The notes beneath the pieces are model-generated. The model worked only from the letters and a program-made list of their open reading frames with translations. It was not told where the DNA came from and ran no database searches. Of a DNA stretch of 64,000 bases, positions 49,507-63,807 are shown piece after piece. The stretch comes from Hippophae tibetana. Its lineage: Eukaryota; Streptophyta; Magnoliopsida; Rosales; Elaeagnaceae. The stretch spans positions 78,227,840 to 78,291,839 of the forward strand of contig CM072812.1 in the NCBI GenBank assembly GCA_037013495.1. Reading direction: 5' to 3'. Made by a program: the position numbers and the translations under genes. The number at the start of each line of letters is the position of its first letter. The stretch's first letter is position 1.

Positions 49507-51447
49507 TGTATCGAAAACGTACTTAATTGCAAATATATATCCAAAAATATAATTTCAAATAAAAGAGTGTTTAATTGCAATTTGTAAAAGTCAAAAATAT
49601 AATTTAAATTAAAATTGGGCTTAATTTTAATTATTGAAAGTTTAAAAATTTAATTTAAATTACCAAAAGGGTTATATTGCAATTAAACAAAGTTTAAAAA
49701 TTTAATTTAAATTACCAAAAGGGCTATATTGCAATTAAACAAAGTTTAAAATGTAATTTGAAATATATTTATGGGTGAAAATACAATTAAATAAAAATAA
49801 GTTTTCTGCGCACGTGAAGAATTCCACACGGCATCATCCACAGTTCAATGTGGACCGTCAGATCAACGCAGAAACGGTTAGGATGGGCGCGTGTTCTTCA
49901 AACCATACCAAGGAGAGTGGGAGCAGAAATTCACTTCACGCGGCGCGGCGCCCGAGTGGGGCCCACTGGCCGCGCAGACTGGCGTGCAGGGTGGGTCCCA
50001 CATGTCGGCTGCGCAGAATTCCCCGAGGCGCATCGCTCACCGTTGGATCCGTTGAACGGTTCAGATTGAAACACGGGATCCAGTTGTCGCGCACCGAGCC
50101 GCTACTCGACATGTTCCCGTGCGTTGCGCAGCATCGTTTCTCCATGAGCCCGACCTGCACGTCCAATGAAACGCTGCCACGTGTCTCTGAATTGCTCGCA
50201 GCCAATCACATAGCGACACGTGGCATGCGTATAAGAAAAAAAAATTAGAAACGCGCAGAATTGTTTTCACGCGTGATATTTTTTTATTCCCCCCCATTTA
50301 TTTGTGTCCCCCGCTATTTAATTAAAAAAAAAATATAAGAATATTAAAAAAAAATTAAATAGTAGGGGATATATTTAACGGGAATATTTTCATTTTGGAC
50401 GCGTTTTTAGTTTTCTTTTTTTGGCAGAATCCTCTCTTCTTCATTTTTTTCATATTTTCTGTACAGAGAGTTTTTCTCTCAAAAATTTGTGAAGGATTTT
50501 CGAGTTCTTCTACCTATTTTGATTATTTCCTCTTCAGAAGTTTAATTTTTCCCTCTATGCGTGTCTCTTTTACACGCAGAAAATTTTATTTTAACATTTT
50601 TGTTTTGTATACTCTTAGGGAAATTACAGAGAAAGAGGTTGATGAAGAAGAATGAAATGGAAGAAATTATTTTTCATTGAGGAATCCTGAAAGAGTTTCT
50701 CCTAACTCATTTTCTTTTAATTTTTTGTTTCTCTGCAATGTTTTATTTTTGTAGTGTTGTAATTTTAATTTCTGCTATGAACTAATATATTCGTTCTAGG
50801 GTTGCAGTGTTACGTAAATTATGAAACTAGAAGTAATTATTTTTGAATGATTTATGGAACTGTTTTGAGTTGTTTATTTTATCTGCTTAAAATGTTTTTA
50901 ATAATCGAAAGATTAATGAACTGATATGTGACATTTAAATAAACTTGAAAAAGGAATTTATGTGGGGTGCTCGGGATAAAATAACGCATATACATAAGGG
51001 ATAGAAATATACTTTTATTGTATGTGTAACTTTTGAAAACTCAGAACTTAATAAATCTGATTGAAATTAATTCTCATAGGAATATAGTGAATCATTTTAA
51101 CTGGATGTGTCTGTATGGAGCTTGAAAGAGATATATGGATAAATTAGGAGTTCTTGGTTAATAACTTAAAACAGAAGAACATAAATCAAGAGAGAATAAA
51201 ATATTCAAGTGAATTAATTTGGGTAAACTGCAATCCTAGAATTTTCATAAAAATTGTTAAAAAAAAGTATTGATTAAGTAAAACTGCATAAAATTATTGA
51301 TTGTTTGAATAAAATTAGGTTTAAATTATTTTAGTAATTAACAAGAGTTTGTAACATTTCTCTGTGGGAACGATAATTTATTTATCATATTATTACTTGA
51401 GACCGTGTATACTTGCACGTTTTTTGTGTGTTGTAAAACACACAACA
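49507..51447 (+). repeat. Probable 5' LTR of the Athila element
   Basis: The right end is well placed: ACACAACA at 51440-51447, followed by AGTTT and the primer site. The left end is inferred. Inside are the 52-bp tandem array, a GC-rich island at about 49800-50250 with three CACGTG boxes (49811, 50178, 50217), and a pyrimidine-rich leader. A 9-bp hairpin lies at the 3' end. Long LTRs of 1.5-2 kb are usual for Athila. Confidence 0.6.
49538..49765. repeat. 52-bp tandem array at the Athila LTR start
   Basis: The unit GTTTAAAAATTTAATTTAAA followed by TTACCAAAAGGG and a TTGCAATTAAACAAA tail repeats at 49640 and 49692 (52-bp period), with a partial unit at 49744. More diverged units precede it, back to about 49538. 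Confidence 0.85.
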
Positions 51448-51453
51448 AGTTTT

Positions 51454-51471
51454 TGGCGCCGTTGCCGGGGA
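51454..51471 (+). other. Primer binding site, tRNA-Asp type
   Basis: TGGCGCCGTTGCCGGGGA follows the probable LTR. This is the standard primer site of Athila/Tat-clade gypsy elements. Confidence 0.9.
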
Positions 51472-51669
51472 ATTTGTTTTACCATTTTCATTGTTGATAC
51501 TAATTCCAATTAATCTGATTTTAGTTCAAAAAAAAATTTAAATTAATATTTGGTTTTATTACTTACTGTTATTTTCTTAGATTTGTGTGTTTATTTATGT
51601 TTTTATTTATTTTTATTTTATTTTATTTCTTTATTTCTTGTTAGATTTCTGGATTAAGGGAAATGTTGT

Positions 51670-54474
51670 ATGCAACGCATAAGAAATCTTGACATAGTTC
51701 CTTTAGATCTAGAAATCCATAGAACTATTTTGAATTTAAAGAAAAATAATAAACAAGACACCTTAGAACATCTAGTTATGGATAATGACATTCCAGAAGT
51801 AGAAGAACCAAAATCCTTAAGAGATTATGCAGTGCCTATGGTTGGCGGCATTCATTCAAGCATAAGAAGACCATCAATTCAAGCTAATAATTTTGAAATT
51901 AAGCCTGCAATAATTCATATGATTCAAACTTCAGTTCAATTTGGAGGTTTACCTCATGATGATCCAAACTCCCATATTGCAAACTTTCTAGAGATTTGTG
52001 ACACCTTTAGGCATAATGGAGTCACTGATGATGCTATTCGGTTGAGACTTTTTCCTTTTTCACTTAGGGAAAAGGCTAAAAATTGGTTGAATTCATTACC
52101 ATGTGGATCTATCACTACTTGGGAGGATTTGGCGCAAAAAAATTTGGCAAAATACTTTCCACCAGCAAAAACTGCACGGATGAGAAATGAAATCACCACT
52201 TTTATGCAGTTTGACTCAGAATCATTATATGAAGCTTGGGAGAGGTACAAGGAGCTACTTAGAAGATGTCCTCACCACGGATTACTGAAGTGGCTTCAAG
52301 TGCAAACATTTTATAATAGTTTGATGGGATAAAACAGAAACATGATTGACGCTGCAGCAGGTGGTGCTCTAATGGGGAAATCAATTGATGAAGCTTACAA
52401 CTTATTAGAGGAAATGGCTTCAAATAGTTATGAGTGGGCATCAGAGAGGATGTTGCCTAAGAAAGCAGCTGGAATTCATGAGATTGATGCTATGACCGCT
52501 TTAACTGCACAAGTATCCACATTAGTAAAAAAGATGGATACCATGGGTGTCCATTCTATTCAGAGTCCTTTTGTGGCATGTGAAATTTGCAATGGAAATC
52601 ATGCCAGTGAGAGATGTCCTCACAACGCTGAATCTGTCAATTTTGTTTCCAATTACAATAGGAATCAAAACAATCAAAACAATCCCTACTCCAACACTTA
52701 CAATCCAGGATGGAAGAATCACCCTAATTTTTCTTGGAGTAATAATCAAGGCCAATCATCTTCTATGAAGCCTACTCATCCTCCAGGTTTTCATAATCAA
52801 GTTCCACAACAAGAGAGAAAACCTTCATTGGAGGATATGTTTGCTCAATACATGGCTAAGAATGAGACTATTCTCCAGAATCAGGCAACATCGATTAGAA
52901 ATCTCGAAGTTCAATTGGGTCAACTAGCTACTGCTGTCAACAACCATCCTCAAGGAGCTTTACCTAGTGATACCGAAATCAATCCAAAAAGGGATGGAAA
53001 AGAGCATTGTAAAGCAGTTACATTGAGAAGTGGAAAAGAGTTAGAAGAAATACACAAGCCCATTTCTCCACCAACTCTTATTGTTAAAGCTATTGACCCA
53101 GAAAAACAAGAAAAAGCTAATGAGAGGGTCGAAGAGAATGAATTAACAGAGAATCCTTTAAAAAAACCATTTCCAGATAATCTCGATCCTTATAATCCAC
53201 CAATTCCATTTCCTCAGCGCTTCCACAAGCAAAAGTTGGATAAACAGTTCTCCAAGTTTCTTGAAGTATTTAAAAAACTTCATATTAACATTCCTTTTGC
53301 TGATGCCTTGGAGCAAATGCCCAGTTATGTGAAATTTATGAAAGACATTCTCTCTAAAAAAAGGAGGTTAGGTGATTTTGAGACAGTTGCTCTCACAGAG
53401 GAGTGTAGTGCCATCCTTCAGAAGAAGCTACCACCTAAGCTGAAAGATCCAAGAAGTTTTACCATTCCTTGTACTATTGGTGAAAAATTCTTTGGTAGAG
53501 CTCTGTGCGATCTGGGCGCAAGCATTAATTTAATGCCACTATCCATCTATCAGAGACTTGGATTAGGAGAAGCACAACCGACCACTGTGACTCTGCAACT
53601 TGCAAATAGGTCGTTGAAACACCCAAGAGGCATTATAGAGGATGTGCTTGTTAAGGTTGACAAATTTATCTTTCTTGCAGATTTCATAATTCTTGACATG
53701 GAGGAAGATAAAGAGATTCCTATTATTCTCGGGAGAGCATTTTTAGCAACTGGTAGGACTTTGATTGATGTTCAAAAAGGAGAGCTCACCATGAGAGTTC
53801 AAGACCAAGAGGTAACTTTCAATGTCTTTAAAGCTATGAAATTTCCAAGAGAATCTGATGATTGCCTCAGAGTTGACATGGTAAATGATTTAGTTGAAAG
53901 CAATTTCAAGGAAAATTTGAGTATTGATGCTTTGGAACTTGCACTTGTGAATGACAATATTATTGATAACTTTGATTCTCTTGAATATATCAAGTTACTT
54001 GAAGCATCCCCACAACTCGTTAGTCTTCAAGCTGAAAAAGAGGCATCACAAGTTGTAGCACTGTCTAAGTTTACCTATGTGAAGCAATCTATGGAACAAA
54101 AACCACTGTTAGAGCTTAAACCATTGCCTAACCATTTGAGATATGCTTATTTGGGTGAAATGTCAACCATGCCTGTGATTATTTCAGCATCTCTAGATGA
54201 AGATCAAGAAAAGAAGTTGTTAAGAGTGTTGAGAAATTACAAGCTGGCATTAGGGTGGTCTATCTCTGACATTAAAGGAATTAGCCCTTCACTATGCATG
54301 CACAAGATCTTGTTTGAGGAAGATTTCAAACCTACTATTGAGCATCAACGTCGTCTGAATCCAATCATGAAGGAGGTAGTAAAAGATGAGATCATTAAAT
54401 GGTTAGATGCAGGTATTATCTATCCTATTTCAGATAGCTCTTGGGTATTATTTATCCTATTATGTTATTGTTAA
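51670..54474 (+). pseudogene. Athila gag-protease-RT(N-terminal) polyprotein, one stop, truncated
   Basis: One frame runs 51670-54474, broken only by TAA at 52330-52332. Gag (retrotransposon gag domain, about residues 75-220) lies before the stop. After it come NRNMIDAAAGGALMGK, a zinc knuckle CEICNGNHASERC near 52580, an aspartic protease with ALCDLGASINLMP near 53500 and IILGRAF near 53732, and the RT start (LGWSISDIKGISP near 54250) ending at SDSSWV. The stop sits where Gln is usual (CAA to TAA by one C-to-T change). The last codons after SSWV read into unrelated DNA. Gag-pro is otherwise well preserved, so decay is moderate. Confidence 0.88.
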
Positions 54475-54499
54475 CAATTCTTACAATTAAATCTTTTAA

Positions 54500-55535
54500 T
54501 GTTTGTTAATAAACGAAATCGGCATCGGGTTAGCAATATCAATTTTGCAAATACGTTGATTTTATATTTGTAAAACTCTCATAAGTGTACGAATCATTTT
54601 AATAGAAAATGACAAGTATACTCCTAAAGTCAATCTAAGAAAGAAATATATGTGGTTTTTAATTTATTATTCAAACTCTTAAAAATAAAATAAAATCTTA
54701 AACATCATATCATGATATTTTTTTTGTTTCATAATCTAATAACATAAAAAATAAACATAGATATGAATTCAATAAAAAAATATAAAAAATTTATTATTCA
54801 TAACAGTCATGACTACAAAATGGACTATTAAAATCGGTTAAAAACCAACTTTTGGATATAATAATTAAGTTAATTATACTTACTCATATTATTTATTTTA
54901 CTAAAGATAAATATTGATATTTATTGATTCTCTATTTTTTATATAAATACCATTTTTAGTGGAGCTAGGTATTCTTTGTTAATTAAACAAATCAATTAAG
55001 ACCTATATGTGAGGTTAATAATTAATTTGGTTAATTAAATTAATTCATTTTTTCTGAAAGATTGAAAATGAATCGTTTAAATGTCATATTTGGTGGGGTT
55101 ATACATTTTAAAATTATTCAATGTGTTCAAATTAAACCTAAGGATTTATTTATCTCAGTATTAACTTTCAAGTTTTAAATCATTATTAAAAATATGTTAT
55201 CAATACATTTTTGAATAATAATTTTTATAAAAACTTTTGAAATCGAGTTTTACTCTAACTACTGGACGATTGTACCAACAAATAAAAGACATTACTCTAA
55301 ATTAGACCGGATAATTAAATCTTAAAGTCTAATTTTCATATTTAAGTTTGTAATCAAAAATAATATATTTCTCTCTAACATACTTAATATAAAATCTTGA
55401 ATAAAAACAAAATCAATTTATAGAAATGTTTTACCTATTTAATATTTTGCAAGCATAACAACGTCGTTATTATATAATATTTACAGATAATCAGTCATGT
55501 TAAATTTAATCACAAATAAATTAAATATAACATAT
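54500..55535 (-). repeat. Unclassified repeat of about 1 kb, copy B (inverted)
   Basis: The reverse complement of this stretch aligns with 7460-8445 with substitutions and small indels. Landmarks on the minus strand are TATATGTTATATTTAATTTA near 55530, TTTGTTGGTACAATCG near 55275 and TTGTCATTTTCTAT near 54610. Past its left end the minus strand reads AACCCGATGCCGATTTCG, which may be a decayed gypsy primer site. It abuts the point where the Athila element is cut off. Confidence 0.7.
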
Positions 55536-55760
55536 AACAGAAGTGTAAGATTTACAGCAAGACAAGCATTGACGTGCGCGGGATTTTCGATAGATGGGCG
55601 TTGGCGTTGGCGTGCGCATAGCTTGGCAGACCGGCATTGGCTCTCGATGTGACATGTATGCAGCTGGGTGTAGATTGGCACCAGCATGCACGGGACTAAG
55701 TAGATGGACGAGGCTCGGCACGAATTGAGGCATTTTTGCCGGTTTTGACCCATTTTTTCT
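55536..55760. other. GC-rich patch next to repeat copy B
   Basis: This short stretch is markedly richer in G and C than its surroundings (for example GGGCGTTGGCGTTGGCGTGCG near 55597). Overlapping short ORFs here look like chance frames. It might be the U3 part of the element that contains repeat copy B; copy A has no equivalent sequence. Confidence 0.4.
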
Positions 55761-55929
55761 ATTTGTTTTTTACTTTTTTCTCATTTATTTCTCAATATAT
55801 TTGTGATGTATTGCCTCCAGTATTTTTTTTAGTTTTTAAATTATTTTTAAAGCAAAAATACTTGAAAAATAATATAAATACCTGTGATTTCGAAAATAAA
55901 AATTTATATAAAATGTGATAAAATCATAC

Positions 55930-56110
55930 AAATATAAATCTATTTAATAAATTAAAGTAAATCAAATCATGATAATTTTAATATTTTTTAAGCATTCATC
56001 AGTAGTTTTCAAAGTTCTTCTCAGAATGCATATTCACATACTAGTTCATGTGTCTACATATACATGTAAACAGTAACTTGTTTAACCTTTAAATTTCAAT
56101 TCTACTTTAA
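55930..56110 (-). pseudogene. Endogenous caulimovirid protease trace
   Basis: On the minus strand at 56054-56040 the sequence reads D-T-stop-T-S within VYVDT..TS, matching an aspartic protease DTGAS box with Gly changed to TGA and Ala to Thr. Surrounding sequence has the hydrophobic beta-strand pattern expected before the box. It is called from position, lying just after the zinc knuckle at 56377-56339, as much as from sequence. Inactive. Confidence 0.6.
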
Positions 56111-56329
56111 TATAAATACTATTTAGATTCGTATACTATAGAAATCATTCATTTTTTGATTAAAAGTATCCATATTTTGAAAATTCATTTTTTAAGTCGA
56201 TTATTTCTTCCTTACTTTCTTCTAATAGATAAATTCTACAAAAATCATATATACCTGATTTCTTTATTGGTTTTAATTCCATCTTAAAAGCTTTTTCTAA
56301 AAAAAATTATGAATTTTTTTATGTTAGGG

Positions 56330-57600
56330 CTTGTTAAGGCATCCAATCGCATAATGTCATTTATTGTAGATCTAACACATGTATTTCTTTTTCTCTGATG
56401 GTAATAATTTTTGTTTTCTGGTGGCTTATAATTTTTTTTATTAAAGTAACTTTTTTTAAAAGGCTATTTGTTACACTTTTTATATTTGAAAAGTCTTGTT
56501 TTCTAAATTTATATATTTTGAATTTTTTATATTTTTTATATTTTTGCTTGTAAGGTTTTATATTACATCAATATTTTTCTGACATCTTAAAATCTGTTAA
56601 GATCTCTTGTAAGATTTTTATCATTTCCTCTTATTTGTTTGTATTCTTGTCTTTCTTGACAATTAATGGTTATCTAGTTTTTAAGACATTATTCTTCCTC
56701 CTAAGGTGTGAGGTATAGTTTACTTATTTCTTTTATTATATCCTTCTATTATAATTTTATGTAATGTTAGAGTTGATTTCTGGAAAAATATTTATTTATA
56801 AGTTTCTTACATGGAGAATGGTAGCTTATGAAAATACATTTCGTATTCATAAATAAAAGAATATATATAACACATGTTACATATTTTTATATTTGTTAAA
56901 TGTTATTTAATTGGTTCAATTTCATTCTCTCTAAATCTATTGATATGACTTCATATATTTTGTCTAATAAATTCTTTGTATATTTTATTTATTATATTAG
57001 CTAAATATTCCCTACTTGTGGGAGCATTCCTCTGTAATTATAAATGTTATTATTTTGTTAAATTTGTAAACCAAATTTTAATATTTTATGTCATTTTGTG
57101 AGCTACTAAGACTCTACAAGTTGAATGATTTAATTGTATAGATTAAGATATTTGTATGATTATATTTATACCATTAGACCATTTATTTAAAACTTTTTCT
57201 ATCTTTTATACAATTTAAATATAAAAGATCATATATATAATTTTCATGAAGTTTGAATTCTAATGTGACACTACTTCTAGTTCCTCAATGTAATTATTCT
57301 TTTATTTTGGTTTATTGTTTTCTTCTATAAGGAATTTGTTTGATTCTTCTGAGCTTTGCTTATTTCTTTCTTCTCTACGTGGATCAAATTTTCCTTCTTG
57401 ATAATGAACTGGTAAAAAAATTGGTTTCATATCATTTTTTAGGAACATATTTTTTAGTTTATAATAAATTTTACTAATTATTGTTATACCATCTTCCTCT
57501 TTATTAGAACGACGTTTTTCATTATAGTGTCTTCTTAGTTCTTCATCTGTTGAGGTTAACAAACTAACTAATTTTTGTATGTCCTTTTTCTCATGGTTAA
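56330..57600 (-). pseudogene. Endogenous caulimovirid capsid-region remnant
   Basis: An open stretch at 57562-57302 is charged (RRHYNEKRRSNKEEDG, then VHYQEGKFDPRREERNK). Lower down a Lys-rich tract is followed at 56377-56339 by a broken CCHC knuckle: C, stop, I, Y, N, K, stop, H, Y, A, I, G, C. The second Cys has become Tyr and two codons are stops. A basic tract followed by a CCHC knuckle is typical of caulimovirid capsid proteins. The 86-residue open frame itself is not recognised beyond its position. Confidence 0.6.
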
Positions 57601-58389
57601 TAAACTATTCTTTTAATTCTTTTATATATTCTATTAAATTGGGATGATAGATTCTTCTTTATTTTTGGATTTTTTTTCTCATTCTTCCATTTCTCACTCC
57701 TAAGTATCAATGCATCTTACCTTTTAAGTGGTTCTTTCTTTAATCCTACAAATGAATCAAACTTATAACCTATAATTTCATTCCTTTTAGAAATGTTGTT
57801 TACATCAATTATTAATTCTGTAAAGTTTTTATGTATGTCTTATTGTAATTTTTTATTATAACAACATTCTCTTATTTCTTTTAGGATTTATTTTTGTATC
57901 TCATTTATATCTTATAAGGACTTAATGTTTGATTCTTATGCTATATATATTTCTTCTGCTAAAAGAATTTTATTATTATTATTTGGTTTTTTGATATGCT
58001 TACTAAGCTTATATGAATATTATTAGAATAATAATATCATTTTCTTTCTATTATTACATCATGAACTAATATTTTCATTACTTAAACTTCTTGTTTTAAA
58101 TTTGTTATCTCTCTTTCTTTGTTAAAGTTTCTCCTTTCGGATCTATAAACATAAACTATGATACATTATTTTTTCATATTACATTGTTTTTTCTTTCTAG
58201 AGGGTTTTCCTTAATATTTTTCTTAATATTTAAATTTCATTCTTCTAATATTTCAAAGTTTGTTAATATTTATGGTTTTATTATTTTCTCAATTTATTGG
58301 AAAATTTTATCGATTTTTATGAATTCATTCTGTTCATATATTGAACTATTATGGTTGTTTGTCACCAAACATCTTATTATGAAGTGTAC

Positions 58390-58860
58390 TAAAAATAGAA
58401 GATTTTCTTCTTTCATTAAATTTCTCTTTCAAATTCATAAGTTAAATTTAATATTATATTTAAATTCTTATCATTAATATCAATGTCAAACCTATGATAT
58501 GTTGTAAACTTTAATTTATGATATCATAGGTTTATATGGATCATTCTTAATAACGCATATTTATTATTTATTATTCTATTGTTTATTAGTGCTAATTTTA
58601 ATAGTATATCAATTTATTCTCTAAAATGTGATTTTATTAATACTTGGATTCCTCCTAAATGGATGCATTCAATTTTTATTTTATCTTTTTGAGAGATTTT
58701 TGATAGTTTATCCATAATGATTTCTTTGTTAATTAATGATATATTATAACATTCTTTTTGCATCAGTAATATTAATATTTATTTATTTATTTATTAATTA
58801 TTTCATAATAAATTGTATATTTTCTTGAAAATATTTTTATTATTCTTGAGGATGATGAAT
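58390..58860 (-). pseudogene. Endogenous caulimovirid movement-protein remnant
   Basis: At 58672-58641 on the minus strand the phrase IECIHLGGIQVLIKS appears, followed after a stop by ALINNRIINNKYALLRMIHI and then FTTYHRFDIDIND. This order resembles the core of the 30K-superfamily movement protein of plant pararetroviruses, which modifies plasmodesmata. Stops and shifts occur throughout. It is the 5'-most recognisable part of the antisense viral copy, upstream of the capsid and protease traces, as expected for the family. Confidence 0.65.
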
Positions 58861-59500
58861 TTTTAAATCGACATTTTTTCTTAAGATTTAATCTTATTTT
58901 TTGTATTTTTTCAAAATTCTTTTTACTAATTACAATTTATATTTATATTATTTCTTGATTTTATATTATTATTTTTATTTTTATGTATAAAATATTACCA
59001 TTGAATTTCGTTAATTTTAATTTCCATTAAATTTGAAATATGTCTGATATTGTTAATATTACTTTAAAGTTTAGAGGTATTTTTAACATGTAATTCAATA
59101 AAAAAAATTAATATTATTGAAAGAATGATTATACATGCATTGGGTTACTTCCTTTTGGATAGGATGTCAAGATTTTGAATTTTAACGACATTTGACCTCT
59201 GCGTCATACTGAATTGCAATTTTGTTGTTAGGATCTAATTAGTAACTTTATAATTATTGATAATTTAAAAGATTGTGTGTTATTAATGAAGTTTTGGATG
59301 GAAAAAATAATAATACTTTAGCTAGAAAGTGGGTATATTGGGTAATTTCTTTATATAAATATTTCTAATATGCAAGTATTTCGAAGAGGTTAATTCAATT
59401 AAGATTTATTGTATATTTATTTAATTTTAATTTTAATTCAAAATAAAATAAAAATAAAAAACAAAAATGACTCTTTCAAGAGGTTGGGATTTGTTGGAGA
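58861..59500. other. Gene-free stretch upstream of the ROP gene
   Basis: AT-rich, with no coding sequence recognised. It may include the decayed 5' part of the viral copy at its left end and the ROP promoter at its right. TTATATAAAT at 59351-59360 is a possible TATA box. Confidence 0.4.
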
Positions 59501-59814
59501 GAATTGGTTTAGCTCAACGAACGCTTCAACGGCATTATTTCCCGGCCAAAATTTCTTTCTTTCATCGTCTCTCTCTCTTTCTCTCACTGCCTTTCACTCT
59601 CTCTCGCTTTCTTTGATTTCCATCTCCAAACCACACTCTCTATCGCCATTTTCACAATCACCGTTTTTGGGCTTCAAGAAATTTCCATTCAATTTTCGCC
59701 AAAATTTTCTTCCTTCTCAAATTTTTTTCTCGTCGCCCTTTTTCCAAAAAATTAGTGTTATGTTTTCGGGTGTGAATTTTTTGTTGTTGTTGTTGTTTTT
59801 CTTGGATCATACAG

Positions 59815-59826
59815 ATGCGTAATTGA
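59815..59826 (+). promoter_or_regulatory. Possible short upstream ORF in the ROP leader
   Basis: ATG CGT AAT TGA lies about 104 bases before the ROP start codon. It follows a T-rich stretch ending in ACAG, so a 5' UTR intron acceptor directly before it is also possible. If transcribed, this minimal uORF could reduce translation of the main frame. Confidence 0.3.
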
Positions 59827-59926
59827 AGAAAGAGAAAGAGGGGGAAGAAGAAGAAGAAGATCGGGTCCTCAGGTGAAGATCTGAGGTTTTGGTTTCTTTT
59901 TCTTGAGAAAAAGATTAGAGGGATAG

Positions 59927-62514
<2,588 letters not shown>

Positions 62515-63807
62515 TTGGGAAAATAGGTGGAAAGAGACTACAACCTTCTATTCTCTTCCCCACTCTAGCTTGTTGTTTCAATGCTATATTGTCCTGTTTG
62601 ACAAATCTGGTGGTTTGCTGTTGCTTTGTTTTGATTTGTTTTATGTATTAGCATATTGGAATGTCTCAACTAGGAAAAGAAAATTTCTATCTTTTATGGA
62701 CATAGTAATATTTTAATACTTTTAATTCTTTCTTCTTTTTATTTAATTATTCTATATGTTTTATTTGACTCACTATAATGCCTGGATGAAATATTGTGGT
62801 CATAGTAAGTAGGAAACTAGAGAATTCAGAAGCTAGTTGTAAAGCCTTATATTAGAGATATAATAGACCACCGGTGCGTGGCACTTTTGGTTGGATGATA
62901 TTTGGGTTAATTCTAATAGAATGGAAAAAATTAGATCATTATTTGGTTGGAAGTATTAATACTTTAGACGATCTGATTCGACTTTAGTTGTACATGTTTT
63001 TTTGCACACCGAACTAAAATCAAAATAAGAAAGAAGAAGAAGATGATGATGATGGCGGCAGTAGATACTTTTTTTTTACTTTGGTGGGAAACTGTTAAAA
63101 TTCAGACAAAGTAATTAATGTTTATTTTTAATCATACCTTTTTTAAGCTAAAAAGTATTTAATTTGATTTGAATTTGTAGCATGTAATGAGATAATGGTG
63201 AGTGAGGTTTTTTGTTTTGTTTTTCTTTCCTTAATGGTTTTATTATCAGGCTATTAAATAGACCACTAAAAAAATTAGGTGGGGTGTACAAATTTTCTTA
63301 TTTAAAAAAAATTAATTTAATTAGATAATTTTTGAATTATATATATATTAGTTCGTGCATCTATTCACTTAATTATTTATTTAAATGAATATTTTATGTT
63401 TTATAATTATTTTAAAAAATACATTTTTAATCCTATCATATCTAAAAAACTAATTTTTACACGTCTAATTTTATAAATAATAATATTAAAAATATCCAAT
63501 TCATAAATTATAAAATTAAAGTAAATTTTTACATATAATAACACTTATATTATAACTTTTTCCCTAAAAAAAAAAGATCACTTAAAAAAAATTATTTAGA
63601 ACTCCTAATACGGTCACCGACAACTACCATACCCTACATGGCTGCTTAGCCTAATATTTAGCATTGATCAATGTCCCCTAATTGTTCAATGGGTTCAAAA
63701 TACATAATTTTCAAAAAATAATAAGAATACAAATATCAATTCATAAATTATGAGCCTGTAATACCTTTTTCCCATTGTTTAAGAAATATCATATTTAAGC
63801 TTTTCAG
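62515..63807. other. ROP 3' UTR and gene-free stretch
   Basis: The first few hundred bases should hold the ROP 3' UTR; no single poly(A) signal stands out. From about 63280 on the sequence is AT-rich. No other gene is recognised. Confidence 0.5.

Larger units (their letters stand above)
49507..54447 (+). mobile_element. Athila-type Ty3/gypsy retrotransposon, 5' part only
   Basis: An LTR-like region, a tRNA-Asp-type primer site, gag and protease, and the first part of RT are present in order. The element then stops inside RT near 54447. RT palm, RNase H, integrase and the 3' LTR are absent. The left boundary (TGTATCG at 49507) is a guess because there is no second LTR. Protease and RT wording favour the Athila lineage of Ty3/gypsy. 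It interrupts the antisense caulimovirid copy between its protease and RT. Confidence 0.85.

Noticed and set aside
49775..50297. Overlapping ORFs of 73-157 codons on both strands
   Set aside because: They lie in the GC-rich U3 of the probable Athila LTR. Open frames appear in several frames on both strands, as expected when GC content limits stop codons, and none shows a known motif.
55481..55753. Two overlapping minus-strand ORFs of 70-90 codons
   Set aside because: They fall in a short GC-rich patch beside repeat copy B, overlap in different frames and carry no motif.
58184..58477. 97-codon plus-strand ORF rich in Phe, Ile and Ser
   Set aside because: It is the complement of the decayed viral movement-protein region; its hydrophobic make-up comes from T-rich DNA.
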